This document shows, in pieces, positions 8,765 through 15,376 of a DNA stretch of 64,000 nt. Where the stretch lies: contig CADCDS010000004.1 of the NCBI GenBank assembly GCA_902800215.1, positions 36,185 to 100,184 of the forward strand. Direction: 5' to 3'. The stretch is from an uncultured Bacteroidales bacterium (GTDB lineage Bacteria; Bacteroidota; Bacteroidia; Bacteroidales; Paludibacteraceae). Position numbers and translations under genes: made by a program. The first letter of the stretch is position 1; every line of letters starts with the position of its first letter. The notes below the pieces were generated by a model that saw only the letters and a program-made list of their open reading frames with translations, was not told the DNA's origin and made no database searches.

Positions 8765-10357
8765 ATGAAAAAGTTACTTCTCTTATGGATTGGTTTGAGT
8801 ATGATGGTTTTGTCAAAAGCCGTCGTACCGAGTTTTGTTAACCCCATTTTGCCGTACGACTATTCGGATCCGGATGTATGCCGTATAGGGGATACGTATC
8901 TACTGACATCGTCTTCGTTCAATAACGTGCCGGGTTTGCAGATTTTGGCCTCAAAGGACTTAGTACATTGGGAGATTGTGGACGCAGCGATTCGGTATCA
9001 AGTGCCGGGTTACAAAGAAGGCGACAAGGTGGCGGGAAACTTTGTATGGGCGCCGGCGATACGGGAGCATGACGGTCAACTGTATATCTATTACGGAGAT
9101 CCCGATCGTGGTATCTATTGCATTAAAGCCGATATTTCCAAAGGGTTGGATTTTCCATTAGCTTGGGAAGCGCCGGTACTGGTATTGGAAGGAAAGGGAT
9201 ATATCGATCCTTGTCCGCTATGGGATGAGGATGGAAGGGTGTATCTGAGTCATGGAGTAGCAGGCAGTCGGTTGGGATTGAAAAGCGTACTGCTGATGGC
9301 AGAATTGAACAGTGACGGATTGAGTGTCAAAGTGCCGAGTCGGATTATTTTTGACGGTCATGAAGCGCATCCGACCAGTGAAGGTACAAAACTGTATAAA
9401 CGGAACGGCTATTACTACCTGATGCATCCGGCAGGAGGTGTTTCTACGGGATGGCAAGTCGTACAACGAGCAAAGAACATATACGGTCCATATGAGTTAA
9501 AGGTTACCATGGCGCAAGGTAGTACCAGTGTGAACGGTCCTCATCAGGGCGGGTGGGTAGAGACGCCGGAAGGAGAGAGTTGGTTTATTCATTTTCAGGA
9601 TGTAGGAGTAGCAGGACGAATTGTACACATGCAGCCTGTGAAATGGGTGAATGAATGGCCGGAGATGGGTTATAAAGGCGAACCGATAAAGACGTACGGA
9701 AAACCCAAGAAGGGAGAATGCAGTTGGAGCAATTTTGCGAGAAGGGATGAGTTTGAAAATGGGGAATTGGCTTTGGATTGGCAGTGGGCAGGCGGAAGAG
9801 TGAAACCGCAGTGGTATTTTTGCGATGCCGCGAAAGGAATCTTAAGATTGTATAGTGCGCCGAGAGAAGAGGACGACCGGATACCGAATATGTTGTTGCA
9901 GAAGATTCCATATGCAGCTTTTACCGCTACCGCACGTGTGCGTTTTGTTCCTAACAAAGATAAAAAGATGGAGGGAGCCGAGAGTGCCGGTTTGATTGTA
10001 AGCGGTAAGAAAGCATCTTTCAAACTGGAAGTCCCGATGACGGATGAATGGTACTATTTAAGATTGAAGATGACGGATAAGCAGAAAGGGCAGTTCTATG
10101 TATCAACAGACGGAAAGAATTGGTCGAAATCGGGGGAAGAATTTCAAGCTACTGAAGGTCACTGGATCGGTGCGCAAGTAGGTTTGTTCTGCAGCAGGGA
10201 TAACCGCAAGTTCAATGATTCCGGATGGATGGATGTGGATTGGTTTGAGATAAGTATAGACACAATCCTATCCTGCAAAGGGATGGGATTGTTTGTATTC
10301 GTAGATGAGGGAGTTGAATTTCCAAGCACGGGAAGTTTTATAGGTTTTGCCGTTTGA
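8765..10357 (+). CDS. Glycoside hydrolase family 43 protein
   Basis: Secreted five-bladed-propeller glycosidase, probably a beta-xylosidase or alpha-L-arabinofuranosidase acting on plant polysaccharide. A signal peptide (MKKLLLLWIGLSMMVLSKA) is followed by NPILPYDYSDPD with the likely catalytic base Asp35. The pKa-tuning Asp lies in YIDPCPLWDEDG (about 148) and the catalytic acid in HPTSEGTKLY (Glu about 206). After about residue 310 comes a beta-sandwich like the GH43 C-terminal domain. The family fold should finish near DVDWFEIS. The last 32 or so residues are read antisense through the end of the convergent 115-aa gene, so the original stop appears lost. Confidence 0.9.
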   Translation: MKKLLLLWIGLSMMVLSKAVVPSFVNPILPYDYSDPDVCRIGDTYLLTSSSFNNVPGLQILASKDLVHWEIVDAAIRYQVPGYKEGDKVAGNFVWAPAIREHDGQLYIYYGDPDRGIYCIKADISKGLDFPLAWEAPVLVLEGKGYIDPCPLWDEDGRVYLSHGVAGSRLGLKSVLLMAELNSDGLSVKVPSRIIFDGHEAHPTSEGTKLYKRNGYYYLMHPAGGVSTGWQVVQRAKNIYGPYELKVTMAQGSTSVNGPHQGGWVETPEGESWFIHFQDVGVAGRIVHMQPVKWVNEWPEMGYKGEPIKTYGKPKKGECSWSNFARRDEFENGELALDWQWAGGRVKPQWYFCDAAKGILRLYSAPREEDDRIPNMLLQKIPYAAFTATARVRFVPNKDKKMEGAESAGLIVSGKKASFKLEVPMTDEWYYLRLKMTDKQKGQFYVSTDGKNWSKSGEEFQATEGHWIGAQVGLFCSRDNRKFNDSGWMDVDWFEISIDTILSCKGMGLFVFVDEGVEFPSTGSFIGFAV

Positions 10358-10615
10358 TGCGATATGTTGAGCGGCTTCGAAATCGGCTTTCAGTTGGGAT
10401 TTGGCCTCAGGAGAGGTTAGGAGTTTGAGTTGAGAAGCGGCATAAGCAAAGGCAGCAGAGTTCCATTTCTGGCGTGGAGACTGATTTTGCTGATATGTTT
10501 CTTCGCGATCACGATAGAATTGTTTACCATTTCGCATGTAAAAATAGCCTCTATCGCGGCCGTAGAGTTTGCCGTGTACTTCATCGATGCCTGATGACGT
10601 GCTAATTTTTGCCAT
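10268..10615 (-). CDS. Unknown 115-aa protein
   Basis: I do not recognise the family. The protein starts MAKISTSSGIDEVHGKLYGR and is rich in Tyr, Arg, Gln and Ala with no signal peptide or membrane segment. The segment SPRQKWNSAAFAYAASQLK looks helical. It is supported as a real gene by its own canonical promoter (10771-10803) and a leader of about 150 nt. It is convergent with the GH43 gene and overlaps its 3' end by 90 bp. A DNA-associated or phage-derived role is possible from composition but is only a guess. Confidence 0.6.
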   Translation of the reverse strand: MAKISTSSGIDEVHGKLYGRDRGYFYMRNGKQFYRDREETYQQNQSPRQKWNSAAFAYAASQLKLLTSPEAKSQLKADFEAAQHIASNGKTYKTSRAWKFNSLIYEYKQSHPFAG

Positions 10616-10633
10616 AAAAAAGAGGTTTTTAAA

Positions 10634-10673
10634 ATGTATATTATATATAAATATATAATATAGTATTATACAT
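10634..10673. repeat. AT-rich inverted repeat in the leader of the 115-aa gene
   Basis: ATGTATA (10634-10640) faces TATACAT (10667-10673) around a pure A/T stretch. It lies just upstream of the start codon of the 115-aa gene and could form a weak hairpin in its mRNA. Confidence 0.4.
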
Positions 10674-10717
10674 AAATTTCGGCTTGTTTTTGGGTCGACA
10701 GAGGCCTGACATTGGCT

Positions 10718-10749
10718 TTGACTGTCGGTTGACCGTCGTTCGACTGTCG
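10718..10749. repeat. Three imperfect short direct repeats in the leader of the 115-aa gene
   Basis: TTGACTGTCGG, TTGACCGTCG and TTCGACTGTCG follow each other, between promoter and gene. They resemble tandem operator half-sites, but no regulator can be named. Confidence 0.4.
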
Positions 10750-10770
10750 TTCCGATTAGTTAAATCCGAT

Positions 10771-10803
10771 GCAAAGGTAGTGCTTTTTTTTGATATATGC
10801 AAA
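10771..10803 (-). promoter_or_regulatory. Promoter of the 115-aa gene
   Basis: Minus strand: TTTG (10800-10803), 20 nt, TACCTTTGC (10771-10779), with the extended -33 form TTTGCATATATC. Confidence 0.75.
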
Positions 10804-10841
10804 TTTTGAGGAAGAATTTGTCAAAAAAGATCAAAAATGAT

Positions 10842-10867
10842 TCAAAAAAGCGCACATGAATGTGCGC
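10842..10867 (-). terminator. Intrinsic terminator, minus strand
   Basis: Hairpin GCGCACA/TGTGCGC with a 4-nt loop (10850-10867), followed on the minus strand by six T. It is the second terminator met by transcription leaving the HNH region. Confidence 0.7.
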
Positions 10868-10952
10868 GCATAGACGCTATAGAAAAAAGAGAGCCCAGGA
10901 TATAATCTCTGGAAACGGACAAAGGTGGATAAGTGGGAGCCATGCGGATAAT

Positions 10953-10970
10953 GGCGACAATGATGTCGCC
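10953..10970. other. Perfect 7-bp hairpin
   Basis: GGCGACA-ATGA-TGTCGCC. There is no T-run on either side, so it is not a simple terminator. It is one of four hairpins in about 200 bp. Confidence 0.5.
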
Positions 10971-10979
10971 AAAATGCAC

Positions 10980-11015
10980 AAAAAAATCCCCCTACTCTAG
11001 AAAAGAGAGGGGGAT
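10980..11015 (-). terminator. Intrinsic terminator behind the surface-protein remnant
   Basis: Stem ATCCCCCT/AGGGGGAT (10986-10993 with 11008-11015) with an A-run on the left, which gives a T-run on the minus strand. It lies just past the remnant stop at 11031 and may be the terminator of the lost gene. Confidence 0.7.
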
Positions 11016-11021
11016 GGGGAT

Positions 11022-11040
11022 GTCCAAATGCTATTTGGAC
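11022..11040. other. Perfect 8-bp hairpin overlapping the remnant's end
   Basis: GTCCAAAT-GCT-ATTTGGAC. Its left-hand sequence on the minus strand includes the stop codon of the fragment at 11031-11152. Confidence 0.5.
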
Positions 11041-11152
11041 GTAATGGACGCTGATGATTTTACCTCTTGGCCGGTGAGAGTGTAGGTATGATCACCGCGG
11101 AAAATTATTGTTCGATTACTTTTATTTCATCTTCCCTTATGTTTTTCCACAT
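11031..11152 (-). pseudogene. Remnant of a surface-protein C-terminal motif
   Basis: On the minus strand, ATG at 11152 begins WKNIREDEIKVIEQ and then a stop. Shifting the frame by one base near 11107 continues as IIFRGDHTYTLTGQEVK and ends at TAG (11031). The joined text follows the C-terminal pattern of the two exported proteins here (61033-63306 and 42303-52268): K-x-I, a few residues, I-I, a basic or acidic turn, Tyr, then G-x-x-x-K. I infer that only the tail of a former surface protein survives, with a small deletion. The rest has been replaced by the HNH gene region. A real 15-aa ORF or chance similarity cannot be excluded. Confidence 0.4.
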
Positions 11153-11171
11153 TTATGTGTGAATGTGTGAA

Positions 11172-11948
11172 TTATTCTTCACTTATATATATCCTTTCTT
11201 CCGGCTCTGGCAACTCATGTTTGCATAGATAACTCAATACCGTCCCATCTGTTATATTCTTGTATATGTGCCGTTTAGCATCCTCTAATGAAGGAAATTT
11301 CTTCTTCCCTGAAATCTTATGCTCTTGTTCATGAAAACCACCATACTCCAATTGCACATAGTATTTGTAGAACAGATTGACATAACACCCATACGGCATT
11401 TCGACAATCATGATCTTATACTTTTCATAGTTCTCATAAATATAACAATTCTTCCGATGCTTCCATCTTGGTGAATCTACAAAACGCTGTAAACGCTCTT
11501 CCTCCAATTGCATATCTCGTTCCGCTATACTCGGATACTCGCTGTTCGTCAGTTTACATGCACAGTCGCATCCAACCGACAAGTATCCATCATAATCTGG
11601 ATGGAATAAATAGTGTTCATATCTCAGTTCTGTTCCGCATAACTCGCACACTCCATTCACTCCGCCTAAATCATCCACTCCTTCATACTTCCATCCGCTC
11701 TGTGGTATAGCGTCCGGTAATAGATTGTGCTCTCGTGCATGGCAACCTTTGCAAAGCGTAATCAAATCTTGCTGGTTATATTCCCATGGCTTCTTCCCCT
11801 GAATATATTTCTTATGATGAACCTGCAAGACCACATCCGGCTCCTTTCGCCCACACACTTGACAAGTTCCACCATCCAGTTCGATGATTTGCCTACAACG
11901 TTCCTTCCATGAAGGCTTCCGATATTGTTTAGCCTGTTGCTTGTTCAT
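11172..11948 (-). CDS. HNH endonuclease-type protein
   Basis: A 258-aa protein with an N-terminal HNH nuclease fold: CQVCG zinc knuckle at about residues 34-38, VHHKK with the catalytic His pair, and LITLCKGCHAREH completing the beta-beta-alpha metal site. A second cysteine cluster (CELCG and VGCDCACK) at about 100-130 suggests another zinc site. The C-terminal half is charged and unrecognised. HNH proteins of this size occur as solitary nucleases in mobile or defence contexts; no partner methylase or phage gene is nearby. It has its own promoter at 11972-12004, divergent from the next gene. Codons look more A/T-rich than those of the flanking housekeeping genes, which fits acquisition. Confidence 0.85.
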   Translation of the reverse strand: MNKQQAKQYRKPSWKERCRQIIELDGGTCQVCGRKEPDVVLQVHHKKYIQGKKPWEYNQQDLITLCKGCHAREHNLLPDAIPQSGWKYEGVDDLGGVNGVCELCGTELRYEHYLFHPDYDGYLSVGCDCACKLTNSEYPSIAERDMQLEEERLQRFVDSPRWKHRKNCYIYENYEKYKIMIVEMPYGCYVNLFYKYYVQLEYGGFHEQEHKISGKKKFPSLEDAKRHIYKNITDGTVLSYLCKHELPEPEERIYISEE

Positions 11949-11971
11949 GTCCTAATGAGCCAAAAATCGCT

Positions 11972-12004
11972 GCAAAATTACAAAATTTTTTCTACATACG
12001 CAAA
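11972..12004 (-). promoter_or_regulatory. Promoter of the HNH gene
   Basis: Minus strand: TTTG (12001-12004), 20 nt, TAATTTTGC (11972-11980), with extended -33 TTTGCGTATG. Confidence 0.75.
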
Positions 12005-12009
12005 TAAAA

Positions 12010-12042
12010 TTTGCTCATGTCAAAAAAATATAGTACCTTTGC
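12010..12042 (+). promoter_or_regulatory. Promoter of the exported 303-aa protein gene
   Basis: TTTG (12010-12013), 20 nt, TACCTTTGC (12034-12042). The ATG follows only 18 nt after the -7 box, so the leader is very short. Confidence 0.75.
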
Positions 12043-12060
12043 ACAAAAATTTCGATAGTT

Positions 12061-12972
12061 ATGAAAAAAATATCGTGGCTTATCTTGTTCGCGTTGATTG
12101 CATATACCACATATGCGCAAATTCCAACGTTTGAGGAGCCAAAGAAAGAGGATGTTATTTCTTTGGTATTTGACAGTACGCAAAATACTATTGAGGTTAG
12201 TACGAGTAAATATGACCCGTCTATTCAAGCTTTTGTAGGACAGGAATTATATCTAAAACCGTTAGAGGAAAGCAAGCGCAAAGAAGGTTATTTGAGCATA
12301 GTTACCATGGATTACAAACATCAAAGTCCTCCATATATGTATCGCTATGGTCAGTATGATCAAATAGCTGGTCAAACATTTAAGATAATTAGGATAGATT
12401 CTACTCTTACTCGATATAATGGTTATGTTTTTACGTTGCAAATGAAGGCAGACGAAACGATAATGTGCAAATACATTTATCATGGCACTGCTTGGGATTT
12501 TCCCTTTGTAACGATGTCCTATTATAATTATTTGTGCAGCAGAGTAGTAAACAACAAATTTGTAATAAGCAATTCTGTCTTGGTGAATAAAGAACAAGCA
12601 TCATCTGCTGAACCATGGGAAGCCACGAGTATTTCAATCAATAATGAAGGAAAATTGTTTGTGATCATTAAGCACAATGAAATCGACAACAAAGTCCTTT
12701 TAGATGACTTTGTAACTTATTCGGAATTAGAACAGAAAAGGAAAGCTATTTATGCAGAACAAGAATGGAACGATTTAGTTAAGCAATATGGTCTATCTAT
12801 GATGAAGATTGTTCTGGATGGAAAAATCAAAGTTGGCATGCCTGAAAAGTTAGTGAGATTTGCATTAGGTGCTCCAAATAAAATAAACACTTCTTCTTAC
12901 GGCTCTAATCAATGGTGCTATGATGGTATATATGTTTATATCAAGAATCACAAGGTAGAGTCTTGGAATTAA
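12061..12972 (+). CDS. Exported unknown protein with a BamE/SmpA-like C-terminus
   Basis: 303 aa with a clear signal peptide (MKKISWLILFALIAYTTYAQ). The central part is rich in beta-strand-forming residues and is unrecognised. The last 50 residues contain KVGMPEKLVRFALGAPNKIN followed by NQWCYDGIYVYIKNHKVESW. That layout (G-M, short helix, L-G-x-P, then W-x-Y strands) is like the SmpA/OmlA/BamE fold. This is a resemblance, not a firm assignment, and there is no lipobox. The gene is divergent from the HNH gene with its own promoter and ends before a bidirectional terminator. A/T-rich codons suggest it belongs to the same accessory island. Confidence 0.7.
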   Translation: MKKISWLILFALIAYTTYAQIPTFEEPKKEDVISLVFDSTQNTIEVSTSKYDPSIQAFVGQELYLKPLEESKRKEGYLSIVTMDYKHQSPPYMYRYGQYDQIAGQTFKIIRIDSTLTRYNGYVFTLQMKADETIMCKYIYHGTAWDFPFVTMSYYNYLCSRVVNNKFVISNSVLVNKEQASSAEPWEATSISINNEGKLFVIIKHNEIDNKVLLDDFVTYSELEQKRKAIYAEQEWNDLVKQYGLSMMKIVLDGKIKVGMPEKLVRFALGAPNKINTSSYGSNQWCYDGIYVYIKNHKVESWN

Positions 12973-13038
12973 CACTATTACTTTTCCAAGAAAGTTTCCA
13001 AAATGGAAATAGTCGATGATTGCTTATAGAATAGCATG

Positions 13039-13068
13039 AAAAAAGCCACTCGCACGAGTGACTTTTTC
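13039..13068. terminator. Bidirectional terminator between the 303-aa gene and tRNA-Met
   Basis: CACTC-GCAC-GAGTG core with A-run on the left and five T on the right. It serves the plus-strand gene and the minus-strand tRNA. Confidence 0.8.
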
Positions 13069-13070
13069 TG

Positions 13071-13144
13071 TAGCGGGACCCAGGATTGAACTGGGGACCT
13101 CATGATTATGAATCATGCGCTCTAACCAGCTGAGCTATCCCGCC
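13071..13144 (-). tRNA. tRNA-Met (CAT), probably elongator
   Basis: Minus-strand cloverleaf of 74 nt. The acceptor GGCGGGA pairs with TCCCGCT (one G-U), the D-arm contains GCTCAGCTGGTTAGAGC, and the T-arm reads CCCAG-TTCAATC-CTGGG. The anticodon stem CATGA/TCATG encloses loop TTCATAA with anticodon CAT. The anticodon stem lacks the three G-C pairs of an initiator. A lysidine-modified tRNA-Ile cannot be ruled out by sequence alone. No CCA is encoded. It has its own promoter at 13192-13224. Confidence 0.95.
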
Positions 13145-13191
13145 ATGTCCCGATTAAGGGGCCAATGAATGCCTTCGAGTCGAAAGCGGGT

Positions 13192-13224
13192 GCAAAGGTA
13201 CTACATTTTTTTGAATTGACCAAA
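13192..13224 (-). promoter_or_regulatory. Promoter of tRNA-Met
   Basis: Minus strand: TTTG (13221-13224), 20 nt, TACCTTTGC (13192-13200). Confidence 0.75.
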
Positions 13225-13259
13225 TTTTTTTGAAAAAAAATGCAATTTTTCTTAAATTA

Positions 13260-13292
13260 TTTGTATATGCCATTTTTTTTTTGTATCTTTGC
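13260..13292 (+). promoter_or_regulatory. Promoter of the SRPBCC-psd-deoC operon
   Basis: TTTG (13260-13263), 20 nt, TATCTTTGC (13284-13292). It is the only clear promoter before the run of plus-strand genes up to rfbB. Confidence 0.7.
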
Positions 13293-13314
13293 ACGCTAAT
13301 TAAAAGTTTTTAGT

Positions 13315-13746
13315 ATGGCAGAGTCTAAATACGAAAGTAAAATCAGTTCAGCCCCCTATTCGGCAGAGCAGATTTATCGGGTGATCAGTAACCTGCAGAA
13401 CATTGATCGGGTGAAGGATCTTATTCCGAAGGATAAGATTCAGGAGATGGAGGTGGAGCCGGACCGTATTCGCATCAAAACAGACGGGTTGGCACAAAAA
13501 ATATCCATCGTGGTGGTAGAAAGACTGGAGAATGATACGGTTAAGTTTGGTATCGAAGGTATTCCGATGGATGCCAATTTCTGGATTCAGTTGAAGGAAG
13601 TGGCGCCGAACGACACCCGTATCAAGTTAACGCTGAAAGCCGATATCCCGATGATGTTCAAGATGATGATCGGCGGTAAGTTACAAACCGGACTCGACCA
13701 GGCATCCGAGATGATGGCGAAGTTCCCCTACGGGAATTGGCAATAA
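13315..13746 (+). CDS. SRPBCC/START-like small protein
   Basis: 143 aa without signal peptide. The order helix (YSAEQIYRVISNLQNIDRV), antiparallel strands with alternating hydrophobics, then a long C-terminal helix ending MMAKFPYGNWQ matches the SRPBCC (polyketide-cyclase/START) fold. Members bind hydrophobic ligands or act as chaperones; the ligand here is unknown. It is the first gene after a strong promoter and is linked by a heptamer repeat to psd. A lipid-related role is possible by context only. Confidence 0.75.
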   Translation: MAESKYESKISSAPYSAEQIYRVISNLQNIDRVKDLIPKDKIQEMEVEPDRIRIKTDGLAQKISIVVVERLENDTVKFGIEGIPMDANFWIQLKEVAPNDTRIKLTLKADIPMMFKMMIGGKLQTGLDQASEMMAKFPYGNWQ

Positions 13747-13785
13747 ATGGCTAAAGGTTAAAGGTTATAGGTTAAAGGTAAAAGT
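13746..13785 (+). repeat. 7-bp-period repeat at the SRPBCC/psd junction
   Basis: AATGGCT, AAAGGTT, AAAGGTT, ATAGGTT, AAAGGTA, then AAAGT directly before the psd ATG. It starts on the last base of the upstream stop. The same unit set occurs before gcvH on the other strand (52846-52880). Confidence 0.85.
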
Positions 13786-14469
13786 ATGAAAAGACCGAGA
13801 ATACATAGAGAAGGCAGGAATCCGATCATCGGATTGGTGTTGCTTTTGTTTATTATTAACGTCGTGGTTTATATGTCCGTCTCATCGCACTGGGCATTAG
13901 CCGTTTCGTTAGCGATCACTTCGATTTTATTGGTGTTTGTCACCTATTTCTTCCGCAATCCTGTGCGCGTGTTGGAGATCGATGATCCTAATTTCGTCAT
14001 CGCGCCTGCTGATGGTCGTGTGGTAGTAATCGAACCGACGGAGGAGAACGAGTATTTCCATGAGAAGAAACTGCAGGTTTCCATCTTCATGTCGCCGTTT
14101 AACGTACACGCCAACTGGTATCCGATCGAGGGAACGATCTTAGAGTCGTCGCACCAGAAAGGCCGACACAAAGGAGCATGGCTGCCGAAATCCAGTACCG
14201 AGAACGAACGTTCGCTGGTGGTCATTGAAACGCCTTCGAAGATTCAGATTGCCGTTCGGCAAGTAGCCGGCGCCATGGCACGACGGATTGTGACCTATGC
14301 CAAGGTGGGCAAGCAATGTCACCGGAACACACACCTCGGATTTATCAAACTCGGTTCACGTGTCGATATGTACCTGCCGCTGAACACGGAGATGTTCGTC
14401 GATGTAGGTGACTCCGTTCGTGGAAACGAGACGATCATTGCTCGTCTCTCCGAAGAAAATGAAAATTGA
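13786..14469 (+). CDS. psd: Phosphatidylserine decarboxylase proenzyme
   Basis: Converts phosphatidylserine to phosphatidylethanolamine at the inner membrane. This is the short form (227 aa). Two membrane segments near the N-terminus (about 15-50) precede the catalytic domain with FFRNPVR, IAPADGRVVVIE and the FMSPFNVHANWYP motif. The self-cleavage site LGS in GFIKLGSRVD (about 188-190) would yield a beta chain and a pyruvoyl alpha chain. The stop lies within a heptamer run that leads to deoC. Confidence 0.95.
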   Translation: MKRPRIHREGRNPIIGLVLLLFIINVVVYMSVSSHWALAVSLAITSILLVFVTYFFRNPVRVLEIDDPNFVIAPADGRVVVIEPTEENEYFHEKKLQVSIFMSPFNVHANWYPIEGTILESSHQKGRHKGAWLPKSSTENERSLVVIETPSKIQIAVRQVAGAMARRIVTYAKVGKQCHRNTHLGFIKLGSRVDMYLPLNTEMFVDVGDSVRGNETIIARLSEENEN

Positions 14470-14482
14470 AAATTGAAGATTT
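14455..14482 (+). repeat. 7-bp-period repeat across the psd stop
   Basis: GAAAATG, AAAATTG, AAAATTG, AAGATTT. It covers the last psd codons, the stop and part of the gap to deoC. Confidence 0.7.
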
Positions 14483-14497
14483 TAAAACTATACAACC

Positions 14498-15376
14498 ATG
14501 AATTTTGAAGAATTATTTGCGCAGTACCCCTGCCCGTTTACCGATGAGCAAGTAAAAGCTCAAGTGGCTGACATCGAAGCGAAGCATTTCGCTGAAAACA
14601 ACAACGTAGAGGTGTGGAAAGAGTGTCTGCACCAGATCGACTATACGACGCTTAGTGCCGACGACACCATCGCTAAGGTGGAGAAGATGGCGAATGCGGT
14701 GAATAACTTCGAGAAAGATTTCCCGGGTATTCCGAACGTAGCTGCTATCTGCGTTTATCCTGCCATGGCAGAGTACGTACGTGCCGCACTCAAAGATCCG
14801 AAATTCAATATCGCTTGCGTCAGCGGTGGATTCCCTGCTTCGCAGACATTCCTCGAGGTCAAGGTGGCGGAAACAGCTATGGCTATCAAAGCCGGCGCTA
14901 CCGAGATAGACATCGTTCTCTCTGTAGGCAAGTTCCTCGAAGGGAATTATCAGGAGTGCTTCGACGAGATCAGCGAACTGAAAGCCGTTTGCGGCGACAA
15001 GCACCTCAAAGTGATCCTCGAGACCGGGCTGCTCAAGAGTGCTGAGAACATTTGGAAAGCATCGATCCTGAGTATGGCAGCCGGTTGCGATTTCATCAAG
15101 ACCTCTACCGGTAAGATCAGCGTGAACGCTACTCCGGAGGCTACTTTCATCATGTGCCACGCTATCAAGGCTTGGAAAGAGAAAGCAGGCATTAAGATGG
15201 GTTACAAACCGGCAGGTGGTGTATCGACAACCGAAGAGGCTGTACAGCACTTCACGCTTGTCAAAGAGATCCTGGGCGAAGAATGGCTCAATAATGAGTG
15301 GTTCCGCTTCGGTGCAAGCCGTCTGGCAAATAACTTACTTTCCTCTATCGTAGGACAAGAAACCAAATATTTCTAA
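14498..15376 (+). CDS. deoC: Deoxyribose-phosphate aldolase
   Basis: Cleaves 2-deoxyribose 5-phosphate to glyceraldehyde 3-phosphate and acetaldehyde in deoxynucleoside catabolism. TIM barrel of 292 aa. The Schiff-base lysine is in CDFIKTSTGK (about 201) and the proton-relay lysine in MGYKPAGGV (about 237). Early strands contain VAAICVYPAM and VSGGFPASQ. The length includes an N-terminal helix extension, as in the longer bacterial class. The stop overlaps the next ATG by one base (TAATG). Confidence 0.95.
   Translation: MNFEELFAQYPCPFTDEQVKAQVADIEAKHFAENNNVEVWKECLHQIDYTTLSADDTIAKVEKMANAVNNFEKDFPGIPNVAAICVYPAMAEYVRAALKDPKFNIACVSGGFPASQTFLEVKVAETAMAIKAGATEIDIVLSVGKFLEGNYQECFDEISELKAVCGDKHLKVILETGLLKSAENIWKASILSMAAGCDFIKTSTGKISVNATPEATFIMCHAIKAWKEKAGIKMGYKPAGGVSTTEEAVQHFTLVKEILGEEWLNNEWFRFGASRLANNLLSSIVGQETKYF

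Noticed and set aside
10842-11040. Integron attC sites
   Set aside because: The hairpins lack the paired core sites of attC, and there is no integron integrase.
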